In this document: positions 41,879 through 50,495 of the stretch, piece by piece
Layout: each line of letters begins with the position of its first letter
How positions within the stretch are numbered: the stretch's first letter is position 1
Notes under the pieces: model-generated
Database searches by the model: none
Told to the model about the DNA's origin: nothing
Seen by the model: the letters and a program-made list of their open reading frames with translations, nothing else
NCBI RefSeq assembly: GCF_023703415.1
Contig: NZ_JAGMTU010000004.1
Location: 186,001 to 250,000 of the forward strand
Length of the DNA stretch: 64,000 nucleotides
Reading direction: 5' to 3'
From: Microbacterium sp. USTB-Y
GTDB taxonomy: Bacteria; Actinomycetota; Actinomycetes; Actinomycetales; Microbacteriaceae
Made by a program: the position numbers and the translations under genes

Positions 41879-42699
41879 GCGACGTGACGACGAACCCCGA
41901 CGAGGCCTCCGCCCCGCCGCTGATCCGCGCCCGCGGGCTGCGCCGGGAGTATCTGGCCGCACGGAAGGAGCCGTTCGCCCGGCGCACACGCACGGTCGCG
42001 CTCGACGATGTCGACCTCGACGTCGCCGCGGGCCGCGCGCTCGGCATCATCGGCGAGTCCGGATCCGGCAAGTCCACGCTGATCCGGCTGCTGCTCGGCC
42101 TCGACCGGCCCACCGCGGGCACCGTGAGCGTCGGCGGCCGCCCGGTCGAGGCCTCGGCCTCGGCGCGGGCGCTGCACTGGCTGCGCCGCGAGACCGGGCT
42201 GGTGTTCCAGGATCCCTATGCATCGCTGGATCCGCGGCAGTCGGTGGGCCGCATCGTGTCCGAGCCGCTGCGCGCGCTCGGCATCGCGGGCGATCATCGC
42301 GCGCGCGTCGCCGAGGTGCTCGGGCGCGTGGGGCTGGACCCGGCGATGGCCGACCGCTACCCGCACGAGTTCTCCGGCGGCCAGCGTCAGCGCGTCGCCC
42401 TGGCCCGCGCGATCGCGCACCGGCCGCGCATCCTCGTCGGCGACGAGCCCATGTCGGCGCTCGACGTCACCGTGCGCGCGCAGATCCTCGATCTGCTCCG
42501 TGAGCTGAGCGCGGACGGCATGACGCTGGTGCTCGTCTCCCACGACATCGGCGTGGTGCAGAACCTCTGCGACGACGTCGCCGTGATGACCGAGGGCCGC
42601 ATCGTCGAGCACGGGCCGACCGCGCGGGTGCTGCACCACCCCGCGCATGAGTACACCCAGCGGCTGCTCGCGGCGATCCCGGTCATCCCCGGGCGCTGA
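41875..42699 (+). CDS. ABC transporter ATPase, DppF/NikE type
   Basis: A 274-residue second ATPase. Walker A GESGSGKST, Q-loop VFQDPYASLDP, signature FSGGQRQR, Walker B ILVGDEPMSALD and VSHDIGVV are intact. It pairs with the previous ATPase as a heterodimer. GGAGG lies just before the ATG, which overlaps the previous stop. It ends the operon, facing the racemase gene. Confidence 0.92.
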   Translation: MSDVTTNPDEASAPPLIRARGLRREYLAARKEPFARRTRTVALDDVDLDVAAGRALGIIGESGSGKSTLIRLLLGLDRPTAGTVSVGGRPVEASASARALHWLRRETGLVFQDPYASLDPRQSVGRIVSEPLRALGIAGDHRARVAEVLGRVGLDPAMADRYPHEFSGGQRQRVALARAIAHRPRILVGDEPMSALDVTVRAQILDLLRELSADGMTLVLVSHDIGVVQNLCDDVAVMTEGRIVEHGPTARVLHHPAHEYTQRLLAAIPVIPGR

Positions 42700-42720
42700 G
42701 CCGGGCGGACCGGAGCGCGG

Positions 42721-43413
42721 TCATCCCGCCGCGGCCCGCAGCGCCGCGGCGACGTGCAGGGCCGTGCTGGGGAACACACGCACCGAGACGTCCGTAGCCT
42801 TCACGAGCAGTTCGATCTCGGTGCAGCCCAGGACGATCCCCTCAGCACCCCGGCCCACGAGGTCCGCGATGACCTCCCGATAGCGATGCCGCGACTGCTC
42901 GAGGACCACGCCCTGAACGAGTTCGTCGTAGATGATCCGGTGCACGTCGCGACGGCCCTCCGCATCGGGGACGAGCACGTCGAAGCCGTGCTGGGCCAGC
43001 CGGTCACGATAGAACGGCTGCTCCATCGTGAAGGCGGTGCCGAGCAGGCCGATCGTACGGATGCCGCCGGCTCCCGCGATCGCCGTGGCCACGACGTCGG
43101 CGATGTGCAGGAAGGGCACGCCGAGCGCCGCCTCGATCTCGTCGGCGACGATGTGCATCGTGTTCGTGCAGAGCACGACGAGCTCCGCCCCTGCCTGTTC
43201 CAGTCGGACGGCGTGCGCTGCGAGGATTCGTCCCGCCGCTTCCCAGTCCCCTTCGGCCTGGAGCGCTTCGATCTCGGCGAAGTCGAGGGAGTCGAGCAGA
43301 ATCGGAGCGGAGTGATATCCCCCGTGCTCCGCCCTCACCTGCTCGTTGGCCAGGCGGTACCACTCCAGGGAAGACTCCCAGCTCATGCCGCCGAGAACGC
43401 CGATCGTCTTCAC
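42721..43413 (-). CDS. Aspartate/glutamate racemase family protein
   Basis: A 230-residue two-domain Asp/Glu racemase. The cysteines of the two-base mechanism are both present: LCTNTMH (N-terminal half) and GCTEIELL (C-terminal half). [14 protein letters not shown] opens the protein, as in YgeA/aspartate racemases. GTG 43413 overlaps the GNAT stop (GTGA). It is the last gene of the leftward SDR-S51-ung-GNAT operon. Confidence 0.9.
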   Translation of the reverse strand: MKTIGVLGGMSWESSLEWYRLANEQVRAEHGGYHSAPILLDSLDFAEIEALQAEGDWEAAGRILAAHAVRLEQAGAELVVLCTNTMHIVADEIEAALGVPFLHIADVVATAIAGAGGIRTIGLLGTAFTMEQPFYRDRLAQHGFDVLVPDAEGRRDVHRIIYDELVQGVVLEQSRHRYREVIADLVGRGAEGIVLGCTEIELLVKATDVSVRVFPSTALHVAAALRAAAG

Positions 43414-43985
43414 TCCGGGTTCCCTGCGGCGTCGTCCCCCGTGCGCGGCAGCGATTTCTGCAGGAACAGCACGTCGAGCGAGCGCCCGAACTTGACGCCG
43501 ACGTTCTTCAGGTGCCCGGCGTCCACGAAGCCGTAGCGGCGGTGCAGGGCGATGGACGCTCCGGCCGCCGTGGGCTCGATCATCGCGATGAGCTCGCGGA
43601 GCCCGGCCGCGGCGCTCGCGTCCAGCAGCGCCTCGAGCAGGGCCTTGCCGAGCCCGCGCCCCGCCGCCTCGGGGCTCAGGTAGATCGTGTTCTCGGCGCT
43701 GAACCGATAGGCCGACTTCGCACGCCAGTGCTGCGCGTACGCGAAGCCGAGCACGGCGCCGTCCGCGTCCTCGGCGGTGAGGAACGGCAGCCCGGTTTCC
43801 GCGAGCAGCTCGTGCTTGTGCTCCCAGACCGCCTGCTCCGTCTCCTCCTCGTCGAAGGTCACGGTGCTGGTGCGCACGTAGTGGTTGTAGATGTCGCGGA
43901 TCGCGGCGAGATCGTCGGATCGGGTGGGCCGGATCCGGACCCCCTGACCCCCCTCGGCGGACGGCGCGGTCCCGGTGTCGCTCAT
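43410..43985 (-). CDS. GNAT N-acetyltransferase, phosphinothricin-acetyltransferase-like
   Basis: A 191-residue GNAT acetyltransferase. [20 protein letters not shown] is typical of the bar/pat group, followed by the acetyl-CoA loop [18 protein letters not shown] and [26 protein letters not shown]. Such proteins may act on amino acid analogues or methionine sulfone; the natural substrate is unknown. GGAGG five bases upstream fixes ATG 43985, which overlaps the ung stop. Confidence 0.87.
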   Translation of the reverse strand: MSDTGTAPSAEGGQGVRIRPTRSDDLAAIRDIYNHYVRTSTVTFDEEETEQAVWEHKHELLAETGLPFLTAEDADGAVLGFAYAQHWRAKSAYRFSAENTIYLSPEAAGRGLGKALLEALLDASAAAGLRELIAMIEPTAAGASIALHRRYGFVDAGHLKNVGVKFGRSLDVLFLQKSLPRTGDDAAGNPE

Positions 43986-44671
43986 GCGATCCTCCAGTCG
44001 ACGGGCGCGGCGCCCTGCTCCTCGAGCAGCGCGTTCGCACGGGAGAACGGACGGGATCCGAAGAAGCCCCGGCTCGCCGACAGCGGCGACGGGTGGGCCG
44101 AGGAAATCACCGGCGTGTCGCCGAGCATCGGGCGCAGCCCCTCGGCGTCCCTCCCCCAGAGCACCGCGACGAGCGGCGCGTCCCGGGCGACGAGCGCGCG
44201 GATCGCGAGCTCGGTGACCTTCTCCCACCCCCAGCCGCGGTGCGAGGCGGGCGCGCCCGGTCGCACCGTGAGCACCCGGTTCAGCAGCAGCACGCCCTGA
44301 TCGCTCCAGCTCGACAGGTCCCCGTGCGCGGCGGGCGGGATCCCGAGATCGCTCTCCAGCTCGCGGTAGATGTTGCCGAGACTGCGCGGCAGCGGCCGCA
44401 CCTCGCGATCGACGGCGAAGGACAGGCCGATCGGATGCCCCGGCGTCGGATAGGGATCCTGGCCGACGATGAGCACCTTCACGTCGGCGAGCGGCCGGGA
44501 GAAGGCGCGCAGCACGTTCGCTCCGGCGGGGAGATAGCCGCGGCCCGCGGCGGTCTCGGCGCGCAGCCGGTCGCCGAGCTCCGCCACCAGCGGGGCGACC
44601 GGATCCAGTGCCTCCGCCCAGCCCGGATCGAGCTGTCCCTCGGCCGCGAGCGCGGCCAGCGACTTCGGCAT
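43982..44671 (-). CDS. ung: Uracil-DNA glycosylase (family 1)
   Basis: A 229-residue DNA repair enzyme that removes uracil from DNA. The catalytic loop is [14 protein letters not shown] and the Leu-intercalation loop [11 protein letters not shown]. Both are complete. The ATG forms a one-base TGATG overlap with the S51 peptidase stop, and the stop overlaps the GNAT gene, so translation is coupled to unrelated neighbours. Confidence 0.96.
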   Translation of the reverse strand: MPKSLAALAAEGQLDPGWAEALDPVAPLVAELGDRLRAETAAGRGYLPAGANVLRAFSRPLADVKVLIVGQDPYPTPGHPIGLSFAVDREVRPLPRSLGNIYRELESDLGIPPAAHGDLSSWSDQGVLLLNRVLTVRPGAPASHRGWGWEKVTELAIRALVARDAPLVAVLWGRDAEGLRPMLGDTPVISSAHPSPLSASRGFFGSRPFSRANALLEEQGAAPVDWRIA

Positions 44672-45390
44672 CAGCGTGCGGCCCGGTCGCTCGAGACGGT
44701 CACGCCGTCGGATCCGGCGAAGACCCGCCACACGCTGCCCGCACCGGCGATGCGCAGCCCCTCGGCGTCCGCGATGAGGGCGGTGCTCTCATCGATGCCG
44801 ACGCCGCCGTCCACGGCCGCGGACTCGGTCGCCGCGATGAGGCGGGTGAGCGTGCCCCACTGGGCGACGTGCACGTCGACCGAGACGTCGACGAGGCCGA
44901 TGCCGGGCACAACGGTGATCTCGTCGAGGTCCTCCGCGGTCTCCTCGGGCGCGACGGCGACGCCGCCGATCCGCCAGCCGCCGAGGATCGCATGCTCGGC
45001 GGCGATCATCGCGCCCGCCGAGAAGCCGAGGTACGGGACTCCGCCCTGCACCGCGGCGCGGATGACGTCGTAGCCGCCCTCCAGCGCCGCATGGTAGGCC
45101 GGGGTGAGTCCGCCGCCGATGACGATGCCGTCGGCGCCGGCGAAGACGCCCGGATCGACGAAGTCGCTCTCCCCCACGGCGACGACCTTCGCGTCGACGG
45201 GGATCGCGCCGTCGTCGGTCAGCGCGTCGACGAGATCGCCGGCGTGCTTCGCCGACGCGTCCTCGCGCACCGTCACCACCACGACCGACGGCCGCTGCCG
45301 CCCGTCCGCCGCGGCGAGGGCGACGACCTCCGCCGTGAACGCGGCGAAAGCGGCACGGCCGAACCCGCCGCCGACCAGGTGCACCCCCAC
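44671..45390 (-). CDS. Peptidase S51 (dipeptidase E/cyanophycinase-like) protein
   Basis: A 239-residue protein of the class-I amidotransferase-like S51 fold. The nucleophile serine is in [14 protein letters not shown], with the oxyanion [12 protein letters not shown] before it. Family members cleave Asp- or Glu-containing dipeptides; the neighbouring Asp/Glu racemase makes an acidic amino acid substrate plausible. GTG 45390 follows the SDR stop by two bases. Confidence 0.82.
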   Translation of the reverse strand: MGVHLVGGGFGRAAFAAFTAEVVALAAADGRQRPSVVVVTVREDASAKHAGDLVDALTDDGAIPVDAKVVAVGESDFVDPGVFAGADGIVIGGGLTPAYHAALEGGYDVIRAAVQGGVPYLGFSAGAMIAAEHAILGGWRIGGVAVAPEETAEDLDEITVVPGIGLVDVSVDVHVAQWGTLTRLIAATESAAVDGGVGIDESTALIADAEGLRIAGAGSVWRVFAGSDGVTVSSDRAAR

Positions 45391-45392
45391 GG

Positions 45393-46199
45393 TCAGTCCT
45401 CCCCGCGCGGACGCAGCGGACCGCGCGCGAGCAGGTGCGCCGCGGCCTGCGCCACGGGCCGGATCACGACGAGATCGAGATTCACGTGGCCCGGCGCGTT
45501 GAGCGCGTACGCGATCACATCGGCCACGTCCTCGGCCAGGAGTGGAGCCTCGACGCCCGCGTAGACGGCCTCGGCGGCGACCGCATCGCCGCCGAGGCGG
45601 CGCAGGGCGAACTCCTCGGTGCGCACGAGACCCGGCGCGATCTCGGTCACCCGGATCGGCTCGCCGCTGAGCTCCTGGCGCAGCACCTGCGGGATCATCG
45701 CCTCGGCGGCCTTCGCGGCGTTGTAGCCCGCTCCGCCGGGGTACGCCTGACGCGCCGCAGTCGAAGTCAGGAACAGCAGATCGGCATGACCGCCGCCGCC
45801 CGCCGCCGCCCGCAGCTGCGGCAGCAGGGCCGCGGTGAGCTGCTGCACCGCGAGCACGTTCGCCTCGAACATCCAGCGCCAGGTCGAGGCGGAGCCGTCC
45901 TCCACGCGGTCCGTGCCGCGGGCGCCGCCGGCGACGTGCACGACGGCGTGCACGGGTCCCGTCTCGGCCAGGTGCGCGGCAAGTCCGGCGATCTGCTCCG
46001 GGTCGGTGAGGTCGGCGGCGTAGGCGGTGGATCCGGTCTCCGCGGCCAGCGCCTGCAGGCGGTCCTCGCGACGGGCGACGCCGACGACGTCCCAGCCACC
46101 GGCCCGGAGGGCCCGCACCGTCGCCTCGCCGATCCCGGTGCTCGCCCCGGTCACGACTGCTCGTCGGCGTTCTCCTGCCGCAGGAATGCTGGTGGTCAT
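45393..46199 (-). CDS. Short-chain dehydrogenase/reductase
   Basis: A 268-residue SDR. The cofactor loop is TGASTGIG, the acidic pocket ADLTD, and the catalytic YxxxK is YNAAK with an upstream serine (TSTAA). This first gene of the leftward operon has a TAGCGT -10 box six bases before the ATG, so it is probably leaderless. The substrate is unknown. Confidence 0.9.
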   Translation of the reverse strand: MTTSIPAAGERRRAVVTGASTGIGEATVRALRAGGWDVVGVARREDRLQALAAETGSTAYAADLTDPEQIAGLAAHLAETGPVHAVVHVAGGARGTDRVEDGSASTWRWMFEANVLAVQQLTAALLPQLRAAAGGGGHADLLFLTSTAARQAYPGGAGYNAAKAAEAMIPQVLRQELSGEPIRVTEIAPGLVRTEEFALRRLGGDAVAAEAVYAGVEAPLLAEDVADVIAYALNAPGHVNLDLVVIRPVAQAAAHLLARGPLRPRGED

Positions 46200-46205
46200 G
46201 CGACC

Positions 46206-46211
46206 ACGCTA
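46206..46211 (-). promoter_or_regulatory. Leaderless -10 box of the SDR operon
   Basis: TAGCGT on the minus strand, six bases before the SDR ATG. Confidence 0.45.
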
Positions 46212-46248
46212 CGGGATCCCCCTGTTACGTCACATTTCCCGCGCCTTG

Positions 46249-46275
46249 TTGACAGGTGCCCGCGGTTCGTACTCT
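46249..46275 (+). promoter_or_regulatory. Candidate metY promoter
   Basis: TTGACA (46249-46254) and TACTCT (46270-46275), 15 bases apart, about 93 bases before metY. No SAM riboswitch could be recognised in the leader. Confidence 0.4.
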
Positions 46276-46367
46276 CGATGCAATGCCGCGGCCCCCGAGC
46301 CCGTCGACGGGAGCGGCCCACCTACCCTGCGACGCGGTTCGGTGTCGCTCACCCCCAAGGAGACATC

Positions 46368-47690
46368 ATGACCGCTGCCGAGAACTGGCGCTTCGAGACC
46401 AAGCAGATCCACTCGGGCGCCGCACCCGACCCGGTCACCAAGGCCCGGGCGACGCCGATCTACCAGACCACGTCGTACGTCTTCGACAACGCCGACCACG
46501 CGGCGAACCTCTTCGCGCTCGCCGAGTTCGGCAACATCTACACCCGGATCCAGAACCCCACCCAGGACGTGCTCGAGCAGCGCCTCGCCGCGCTCGAGGG
46601 CGGCACCGGTGCGCTCGTGCTCTCCAGCGGGCAGGCGGCCTCGACGTTCGCGATCCTCAACATCGCCCAGGCCGGCGACCACTTCGTGTCGAGCTCGTCG
46701 ATCTACGGCGGCACCTACAACCTCTTCAAGTACACGCTCGCCAAGCTCGGCATCGAGGTCACGTTCGTCGAGAACCAGGACGACATCGACGAGTGGCGCC
46801 GCGCCGTCCGCCCGAACACGAAGCTGTTCTTCGCGGAGACCATCGGCAACCCGCAGATCAACGTGCTCGACATCCGCGGCGTGGCCGACGCCGCGCACGA
46901 GGCCGGCGTGCCCCTCATCGTCGACAACACGATCGCGACCCCGTACCTGATCCGCCCGTTCGAGCACGGCGCCGACATCGTCGTGCACTCCGTCACCAAG
47001 TTCCTCGGCGGCCACGGCACCACGATCGGCGGCGCGATCATCGACGGCGGGAAGTTCGCCTGGTCGCAGAACGTGGAGAAGTTCCCGGGCCTCACCGAGC
47101 CCGACCCCTCCTACCACGGCGCCAGCTACACCACCGCGGTCGGCGACGCCCTCGCCTACGTGATCAAGGCGCGCGTGCAGCTGCTCCGCGACCTCGGCTC
47201 CGCGATCGCGCCGCAGAGCGCCTGGAACCTCATCCAGGGCATCGAGACGCTGTCCCTGCGCATCGAGCGCCACGTGCAGAACGCCCAGGAGATCGCCGAG
47301 TGGCTCGACGCCCGCGACGACGTCGCCAGCGTCAACTACTCGGGCCTGCCCACCTCGCCCTGGTACGCCGCGGCGAACACCTACGCGCCGAAGGGCGTGG
47401 GCGCCGTGCTCTCGTTCGAGCTGAAGGGCGGCGTGGACGCCGGCCGCGAGTTCGTGAACAGCCTCACTCTGTTCAGCCACCTCGCCAACATCGGCGACGT
47501 GCGCTCGCTGGTCATCCACCCCGCCTCCACCACGCACGCCCAGCTCACCCCGGAGCAGCAGCTCACCACCGGCGTGACGCCGGGCCTGGTGCGCCTGTCG
47601 GTCGGCCTCGAGAACATCGACGACCTCAAGGCGGACCTCGACCAGGCCCTCGCCGCCGCGCGCAAGGTCTCCGAGGCCGCGCGCGCCTGA
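46368..47690 (+). CDS. metY: O-acetylhomoserine aminocarboxypropyltransferase (sulfhydrylase)
   Basis: PLP enzyme that makes homocysteine from O-acetylhomoserine and sulfide, feeding methionine synthesis. The PLP lysine is K211 in HSVTKFLGGHG. Cys/Met-metabolism family features include IYTRIQNPTQDVLEQRLAALEGG and LIVDNTIATPYL. The length of 440 residues is usual. AAGGAG sits five bases before the ATG. It works with metX, 1.6 kb downstream; the two are split here by an AbiEi-like gene and have a strong terminator between them. Confidence 0.96.
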   Translation: MTAAENWRFETKQIHSGAAPDPVTKARATPIYQTTSYVFDNADHAANLFALAEFGNIYTRIQNPTQDVLEQRLAALEGGTGALVLSSGQAASTFAILNIAQAGDHFVSSSSIYGGTYNLFKYTLAKLGIEVTFVENQDDIDEWRRAVRPNTKLFFAETIGNPQINVLDIRGVADAAHEAGVPLIVDNTIATPYLIRPFEHGADIVVHSVTKFLGGHGTTIGGAIIDGGKFAWSQNVEKFPGLTEPDPSYHGASYTTAVGDALAYVIKARVQLLRDLGSAIAPQSAWNLIQGIETLSLRIERHVQNAQEIAEWLDARDDVASVNYSGLPTSPWYAAANTYAPKGVGAVLSFELKGGVDAGREFVNSLTLFSHLANIGDVRSLVIHPASTTHAQLTPEQQLTTGVTPGLVRLSVGLENIDDLKADLDQALAAARKVSEAARA

Positions 47691-47701
47691 CGACTCCTCC
47701 T

Positions 47702-47751
47702 CAGAGACGGGAGCGCCCCGGGTCTTCGGATCCGGGGCGCTCCCGTCTCTG
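47702..47751 (+). terminator. Long metY terminator
   Basis: Perfect 20-bp stem (CAGAGACGGGAGCGCCCCGG on the left) with a ten-base loop that can itself close on a cTTCGg tetraloop. It starts 11 bases after the metY stop and would separate metY from metX transcription. Confidence 0.85.
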
Positions 47752-47788
47752 CGCGCGCGCTTCGCGTCGACGGCCCCTCCATCTCCGC

Positions 47789-47866
47789 GTTTCCCTCCCC
47801 CGGTCGCCTTTCCCTCCCCTGGTTCGCGTCGCTGAGGGGAGGGAAAGAAGCTGCGGGGAGGGAAAC
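47789..47866. repeat. 78-bp nested palindrome, copy A
   Basis: Outer arms GTTTCCCTCCCC (47789-47800) and GGGGAGGGAAAC (47855-47866); inner arms CTTTCCCTCCCC (47808-47819) and GGGGAGGGAAAG (47836-47847); 16-base loop. It matches copy B at 49062-49139 in about 63 of 78 positions without gaps. The rest of the 302-base gap after metY holds only its terminator and GC-rich sequence without other features. Confidence 0.8.
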
Positions 47867-47992
47867 AGGGGCTCGGGGGCAAGGGGCGGGGACGGACGGG
47901 TGTCGCTCCGCACACGGCTGCAGCCGGGCCGGCTCTCCACCGGGTTCGTGAACGACGTCCCCTGAGCTGTGCCGCCCACGCACGATCGCGTG

Positions 47993-48976
47993 ATGACGAA
48001 CCCTCTCGGGATCTCCGACGCCCGCGCGCTCCTGCGCACTCGTGCGCAGCTGCGTTCGGCCGGGACGAGCGAACGCGCGATCGACGCGGCCCTCGCGGCG
48101 GGCGAGCTGCTGCGGCTGCGACGCGATCGCTATGTCGATGCAGCCGCGTACGAGGCGCTGTGGAGCGAAGGCCGCCACCTCGTCCAGACCGTCGCCGCTG
48201 CGAAGAACCTGGACGATCACGGCGCAGTATTCTGGGGTCCGTCCGCCGCCGTGCTGCACGGCTTGCCGCTCTACCGCCTCCGCCCGGCGAGCGTGCACAC
48301 GGTGATCCTCGGCGGCCACCACGGCCGCGTACGGGCCGGCGTCCGGCAGCACGAGGTGTCTCTCGGCGTCGGAGACGTGATCGACATCGACGGGATCCTG
48401 TGCACCTCGCTGGACCGCACGATCCTGGACCTCGCCTGCACGGTCCCGGCCGAGGCGGCCGTGTGCGCCGCCGACGCCGCGCAGCGCCGCGAGACGGTGG
48501 TGGGGAACGAGTTCCGCGCGGATCGCGCCGCACTCTGGCACGCGCGCCTGGCCGACCGCGCCGCAGCGAGCCGGGCGTGGGGCATCCGGGGCGCTCGCGA
48601 ACTGCTCGCGTTCGCCGACGGCCGCGCGCAGCTGCCCGGAGAGAGCGTCAGCAGGCTGCAGCTGCATCGTCTCGGGTTTCGCGGTCTGCTCCTCCAGGTG
48701 CCGGTCACCGGTGCGGACGGCGATCGATACTGGCTGGATTTCGGATTTCCGCGTGCGAAGGTGTTCGGAGAGTTCGACGGCCGGGGCAAGTACCTCGACG
48801 ATGATCTTCGCGAGGGGCGTGCCGCGGACGAGGTCGTCCTCGATGAGAAGCGGCGTGAAGATGACGTGCGCGGCGTGACCGGCTGGCGCTTCGCGCGCTG
48901 GGACAGCACGCACATCGGCACTGCGGAGATCCTGGGCCGACGCCTCGCCCGCTTCGGCGTGCGCCCGCCGGGATGA
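47993..48976 (+). CDS. AbiEi-like winged-helix protein with DUF559/PD-(D/E)xK-like C-terminus
   Basis: A 327-residue protein. The N-terminus (RTRAQLRSAGTSERAIDAALAAGELLRLRRDRYVDA) resembles the AbiEi-type antitoxin winged helix. The middle includes GPSAAVLHGLPL. The C-terminal 100 residues have a nuclease-like set: ESVSRLQLH, DFGFP, EFDGRGKY and a REDDVR helix, as in DUF559/very-short-patch-repair-like folds. No partner toxin gene is adjacent. Its usual annotation is type IV TA AbiEi family; nuclease activity is inference. It may be leaderless (CACGAT six bases before the ATG). Palindromic repeats flank it on both sides. Confidence 0.7.
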   Translation: MTNPLGISDARALLRTRAQLRSAGTSERAIDAALAAGELLRLRRDRYVDAAAYEALWSEGRHLVQTVAAAKNLDDHGAVFWGPSAAVLHGLPLYRLRPASVHTVILGGHHGRVRAGVRQHEVSLGVGDVIDIDGILCTSLDRTILDLACTVPAEAAVCAADAAQRRETVVGNEFRADRAALWHARLADRAAASRAWGIRGARELLAFADGRAQLPGESVSRLQLHRLGFRGLLLQVPVTGADGDRYWLDFGFPRAKVFGEFDGRGKYLDDDLREGRAADEVVLDEKRREDDVRGVTGWRFARWDSTHIGTAEILGRRLARFGVRPPG

Positions 48977-49061
48977 GTCGCGCTCACTCGCCCACTCCTG
49001 CGCCACGCCTGGGTTCGCATGTGCCGCGCTCGGGCACTTATTCTGCCGGGTGCAGGATCGT

Positions 49062-49139
49062 GTTTCCCTCCCTCGGCCGCCTTTCCCTCGCCTGATTTGC
49101 GCTGCTCCGGGGAGGGAAAGGCGACGGAGGGAGGGAAAC
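49062..49139. repeat. 78-bp nested palindrome, copy B
   Basis: Same architecture as copy A: outer arms extend to 16 bases (49059-49074 and 49127-49142), inner arms CGCCTTTCCCTC (49078-49089) and GAGGGAAAGGCG (49112-49123). It lies in the 297-base gap between the AbiEi-like gene and metX, which otherwise holds a 14-bp tandem repeat and the metX promoter. Confidence 0.8.
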
Positions 49140-49182
49140 ACGAATGAGGCGAGGACACGGGGCAGGCGCCGACGCAACAAGC

Positions 49183-49210
49183 CCGCACCGCGATCCCCGC
49201 ACCGCGATCC
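49183..49210. repeat. 14-bp tandem repeat upstream of metX
   Basis: CCGCACCGCGATCC occurs twice head to tail, 64-91 bases before metX. Confidence 0.7.
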
Positions 49211-49261
49211 CCGCGACGCACGAGGATCCGTAACCTTCCGCGCTCTGCCGCCCGCACCCGC

Positions 49262-49267
49262 GAGAAT
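49262..49267 (+). promoter_or_regulatory. Leaderless -10 box of metX
   Basis: GAGAAT followed by six bases and the metX ATG. Confidence 0.35.
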
Positions 49268-49273
49268 GGATCC

Positions 49274-50482
49274 ATGGACTGGCAGACGACCTCGGAGGAC
49301 ACGGTGCCCTCGGCGCGCGTCTCGGAGGCGGATGCCCGCCTGCTGCGTGCGCGTCCGCCGGCCACGGGCGCCTGGCGCGACGGCGATCCCGCCGGAGACC
49401 GCCGGTTCGAGGCATTCGGGCCGTTCCGCACCGAGGGCGGCGAGCAGCTGCCGCTCATCCGGCTCGCCTACGAGTCCTGGGGCGAGCTGAACGAGGCGCG
49501 GGACAACGCGATCCTGATCCTGCACGCGCTCACGGGCGACAGCCACGTGGTGGGCGAGGCCGGCCGCGGTCACGCGACGAGCGGCTGGTGGGGCGAGATC
49601 GTCGGACCCGGCTGCGCGATCGACACCGACGAGTGGTTCGTGATCGCGCCGAACATGCTCGGCGGATGCCAGGGGTCCACGGGCCCCTCCAGCATCGCGC
49701 CCGACGGCTACGAGTGGGCCTCGCGCTTCCCCTACCTCACGATCCGCGACCAGGTCGCCGCGCAGGTGCTGCTGGCCGACGCCCTCGGCATCGACCGCTG
49801 GGGGGCCGTGATCGGCGGATCCATGGGCGGCATGCACGCCCTGGAGTGGGCGGTCGGGCACCCCGACCGCGTCGAGCGTCTCGCCATCCTGTCCTCTCCC
49901 CCGGTGACGACGGCCGACCAGCTCGCACTGAACTTCGTACAGCTCGAGACGGTGCGGATGGATCCGCGCTTCGCCGGCGGCGAGTACTACGACGCGCCCG
50001 TCGGCGAGGGGCCCCACCGCGGCCTCGCGCTGGCGCGCCGCATGGCGCTGCTGAACTACCGCAGCCCGATCGAGCTGAACCAGCGGTTCCAGCGATCGTG
50101 GCAGTCCGACGTGTCGCCCCTCGGACAGGGCGGCCGGTTCGCCGTGGAGAGCTATCTCGACTTCCACGGCAACAAGTTCACCCGCCGCTTCGACGCGAAC
50201 AGCTACCTGACGCTCGTGGAGGCGATGAACTCGCACGACATCGGGCGCGACCGCGGCGGTGTCGAGGACGCCCTGAAGCGGGTCAGCGCGACGACGCTCG
50301 TGCTCGGCATCGACACCGACCGGTTGTTCCCCGTGGACGGCCAGCACCGCATCGCCCGGGGCATCCCGCGGACGCTCGACGGAGCCGAGGCCGTGGTGCT
50401 CGCGAGCGACTTCGGCCACGACGGCTTCCTCATCGAGACCGACGAGGTCGGCCGGCACCTCACGAGGCTGCTCTCGTCCTGA
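49274..50482 (+). CDS. metX: Homoserine O-acetyltransferase
   Basis: Alpha/beta-hydrolase-fold enzyme that acetylates homoserine with acetyl-CoA for the direct sulfhydrylation route. The nucleophile is S183 in GGSMGGMHALEW; LTGDSHVVG, GGCQGSTGPSS and the C-terminal FGHDGFL supply the other family and catalytic motifs. The length of 402 residues is normal. Its product feeds metY upstream; hom at the left edge makes its substrate. Confidence 0.96.
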   Translation: MDWQTTSEDTVPSARVSEADARLLRARPPATGAWRDGDPAGDRRFEAFGPFRTEGGEQLPLIRLAYESWGELNEARDNAILILHALTGDSHVVGEAGRGHATSGWWGEIVGPGCAIDTDEWFVIAPNMLGGCQGSTGPSSIAPDGYEWASRFPYLTIRDQVAAQVLLADALGIDRWGAVIGGSMGGMHALEWAVGHPDRVERLAILSSPPVTTADQLALNFVQLETVRMDPRFAGGEYYDAPVGEGPHRGLALARRMALLNYRSPIELNQRFQRSWQSDVSPLGQGGRFAVESYLDFHGNKFTRRFDANSYLTLVEAMNSHDIGRDRGGVEDALKRVSATTLVLGIDTDRLFPVDGQHRIARGIPRTLDGAEAVVLASDFGHDGFLIETDEVGRHLTRLLSS

Positions 50483-50495
50483 CGCCCTGGCGCGA

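Larger units (their letters stand above)
47789..49142. mobile_element. Candidate repeat-flanked insertion between metY and metX
   Basis: About 1.35 kb bounded by the two palindrome copies, holding one AbiEi-winged-helix/nuclease-like gene. metY and metX are adjacent in many Actinobacteria, so this looks inserted. No transposase or clear target-site duplication is visible; status as an element is inference. Confidence 0.4.

Noticed and set aside
46276-46367. SAM or other riboswitch before metY
   Set aside because: The 90-base leader shows no recognisable SAM-I, SAM-II or SAM-IV core or an attenuator pair.
46283-47965. Leaderless ATG seven bases after the metY -10, as a possible Cys-rich leader ORF
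   Set aside because: The frame does not stop before metY but stays open out of frame through the whole gene, so it is not an attenuator-type leader.
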